Shown here in pieces: positions 54,694 to 54,974 of a stretch of 54,974 bases of DNA. The stretch comes from Mesorhizobium sp. (GTDB lineage: Bacteria > Pseudomonadota > Alphaproteobacteria > Rhizobiales > Rhizobiaceae), in assembly GCF_004963255.1 (NCBI RefSeq), contig NZ_SUGA01000013.1, forward strand, positions 85,832-140,805, given 5' to 3'. How positions within the stretch are numbered: position 1 is the stretch's first letter; the number at the start of each line of letters is the position of its first letter. Under the pieces are notes generated by a model. The model ran no database searches, was not told the origin of the DNA, and saw only the letters and a list, made by a program, of their open reading frames with translations. A program made the position numbers and the translations under genes.

Positions 54694-54974
54694 CGGGCGG
54701 CATGGTTAACGAAATCTCTCCAGCGAATTTACCTAGATTTCACGGGTGGTACACATTCGTAAATTTTTCCGCGGCCCGGTAAGGAGTTGTTAAGGGACGA
54801 CCCCGATAGTCGCGTGTAACTTGAGGGAGAAATCCCGTTCCTCGTCCCCTGAGGTTCAGCTCAAGCCCCCGTTGTGACAGCATCCCATTTCTCAAGGCGT
54901 CCTTCAGGACGCCTTTTTCTTGGTTGTGTGCGTCAAGTTCTGCAAAAAGGGGGCGGCCATATTGCTGGTCATGC
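54694..54974. other. Non-coding end region; possible small RNA or 5' leader
   Basis: These 281 bases hold no credible gene. A stretch from about 54790 to 54892 has several short self-complementary segments (GGGACGA and TCGTCCC; TTGAG and CTCAA) and ends in a strong terminator, the layout of a free-standing small RNA. It could equally be the leader of a gene beyond the window. Confidence 0.35.
54894..54921 (+). terminator. Rho-independent terminator
   Basis: There is a perfect 9-bp stem, AAGGCGTCC (54894-54902) and GGACGCCTT (54907-54915), with a 4-base loop and then TTTCTT. It is about 200 bases past the acetoacetyl-CoA synthetase stop, too far for a simple gene end, so it may close a separate short transcript. 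Confidence 0.8.

Overview
The window is high-GC DNA with dense coding on both strands. It looks like the chromosome of a Mesorhizobium-type alphaproteobacterium (Rhizobiales, Phyllobacteriaceae). The clues are a Brucella-type DRL oxidoreductase, a zwf-pgl-edd operon, an isocitrate lyase beside an ScfR/RamB-like regulator, a GlxA-type AraC regulator after folD, a PuuA/PuuB-like pair, and short palindromic intergenic repeats of the rhizobial RIME type. All assignments come from reading the translated sequence; no database search was run. No rRNA, tRNA, CRISPR array, IS element or prophage was recognised.

Layout. 1-8831 is a secretion and adhesion locus. It holds the first 665 residues of a large repeat adhesin (cut by the window edge), a divergent LapG-like periplasmic cysteine protease, and a minus-strand operon for a complete type I secretion system (TolC, ABC, membrane fusion protein) that ends in a ribbon-helix-helix protein. 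9243-12933 pairs a DRL/COG4091 oxidoreductase with a convergent galactitol-type PTS (EIIC, EIIA, EIIB). 13248-14063 is proC. 14245-23565 is a Wzx/Wzy-type surface polysaccharide cluster: polymerase, four glycosyltransferases, flippase and a chain-length protein with no kinase domain. 23794-25706 is folD plus a GlxA-like regulator. 26011-29146 holds a membrane-anchored HTH-TPR protein and a secreted VWA protein.

29214-33266 is the Entner-Doudoroff operon (zwf, pgl, edd, transcribed leftwards). 33526-36575 holds an SDR dehydrogenase, a solitary Mur-ligase-like protein with a cysteine-rich tail, and a membrane SH3 protein. 36833-40032 is a glutamate-polyamine type FAD oxidase and glutamine-synthetase pair, split by a 476-bp insert. 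The insert carries a four-helix-bundle (23S rRNA intervening sequence-type) gene between inverted arrays of an 8-bp repeat. 40160-44849 has a HAD hydrolase, a degenerate receiver protein, a small conserved-looking ORF, aceA and its divergent regulator. 44998-45948 is a DMT exporter. 46452-50554 is a spermidine/putrescine-type ABC transporter (potFABC order). 50588-52468 is an AsmA-family protein and 52735-54693 is acetoacetyl-CoA synthetase. The window ends in a non-coding stretch with a strong terminator.

Working together: the adhesin, protease and secretion operon plausibly form one LapA/LapG-like surface attachment system. The glycan cluster makes and exports a repeat-unit polysaccharide. 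The polyamine importer and the PuuA/PuuB-like enzymes may form an uptake and breakdown route, and aceA and acetoacetyl-CoA synthetase serve C2/C4 carbon use. The most unusual items are the four-helix-bundle insert with inverted octamer arrays, the DRL and PTS pairing, the repeat elements whose TAGAGC ends supply stop codons of neighbouring genes, and the solitary Mur ligase.
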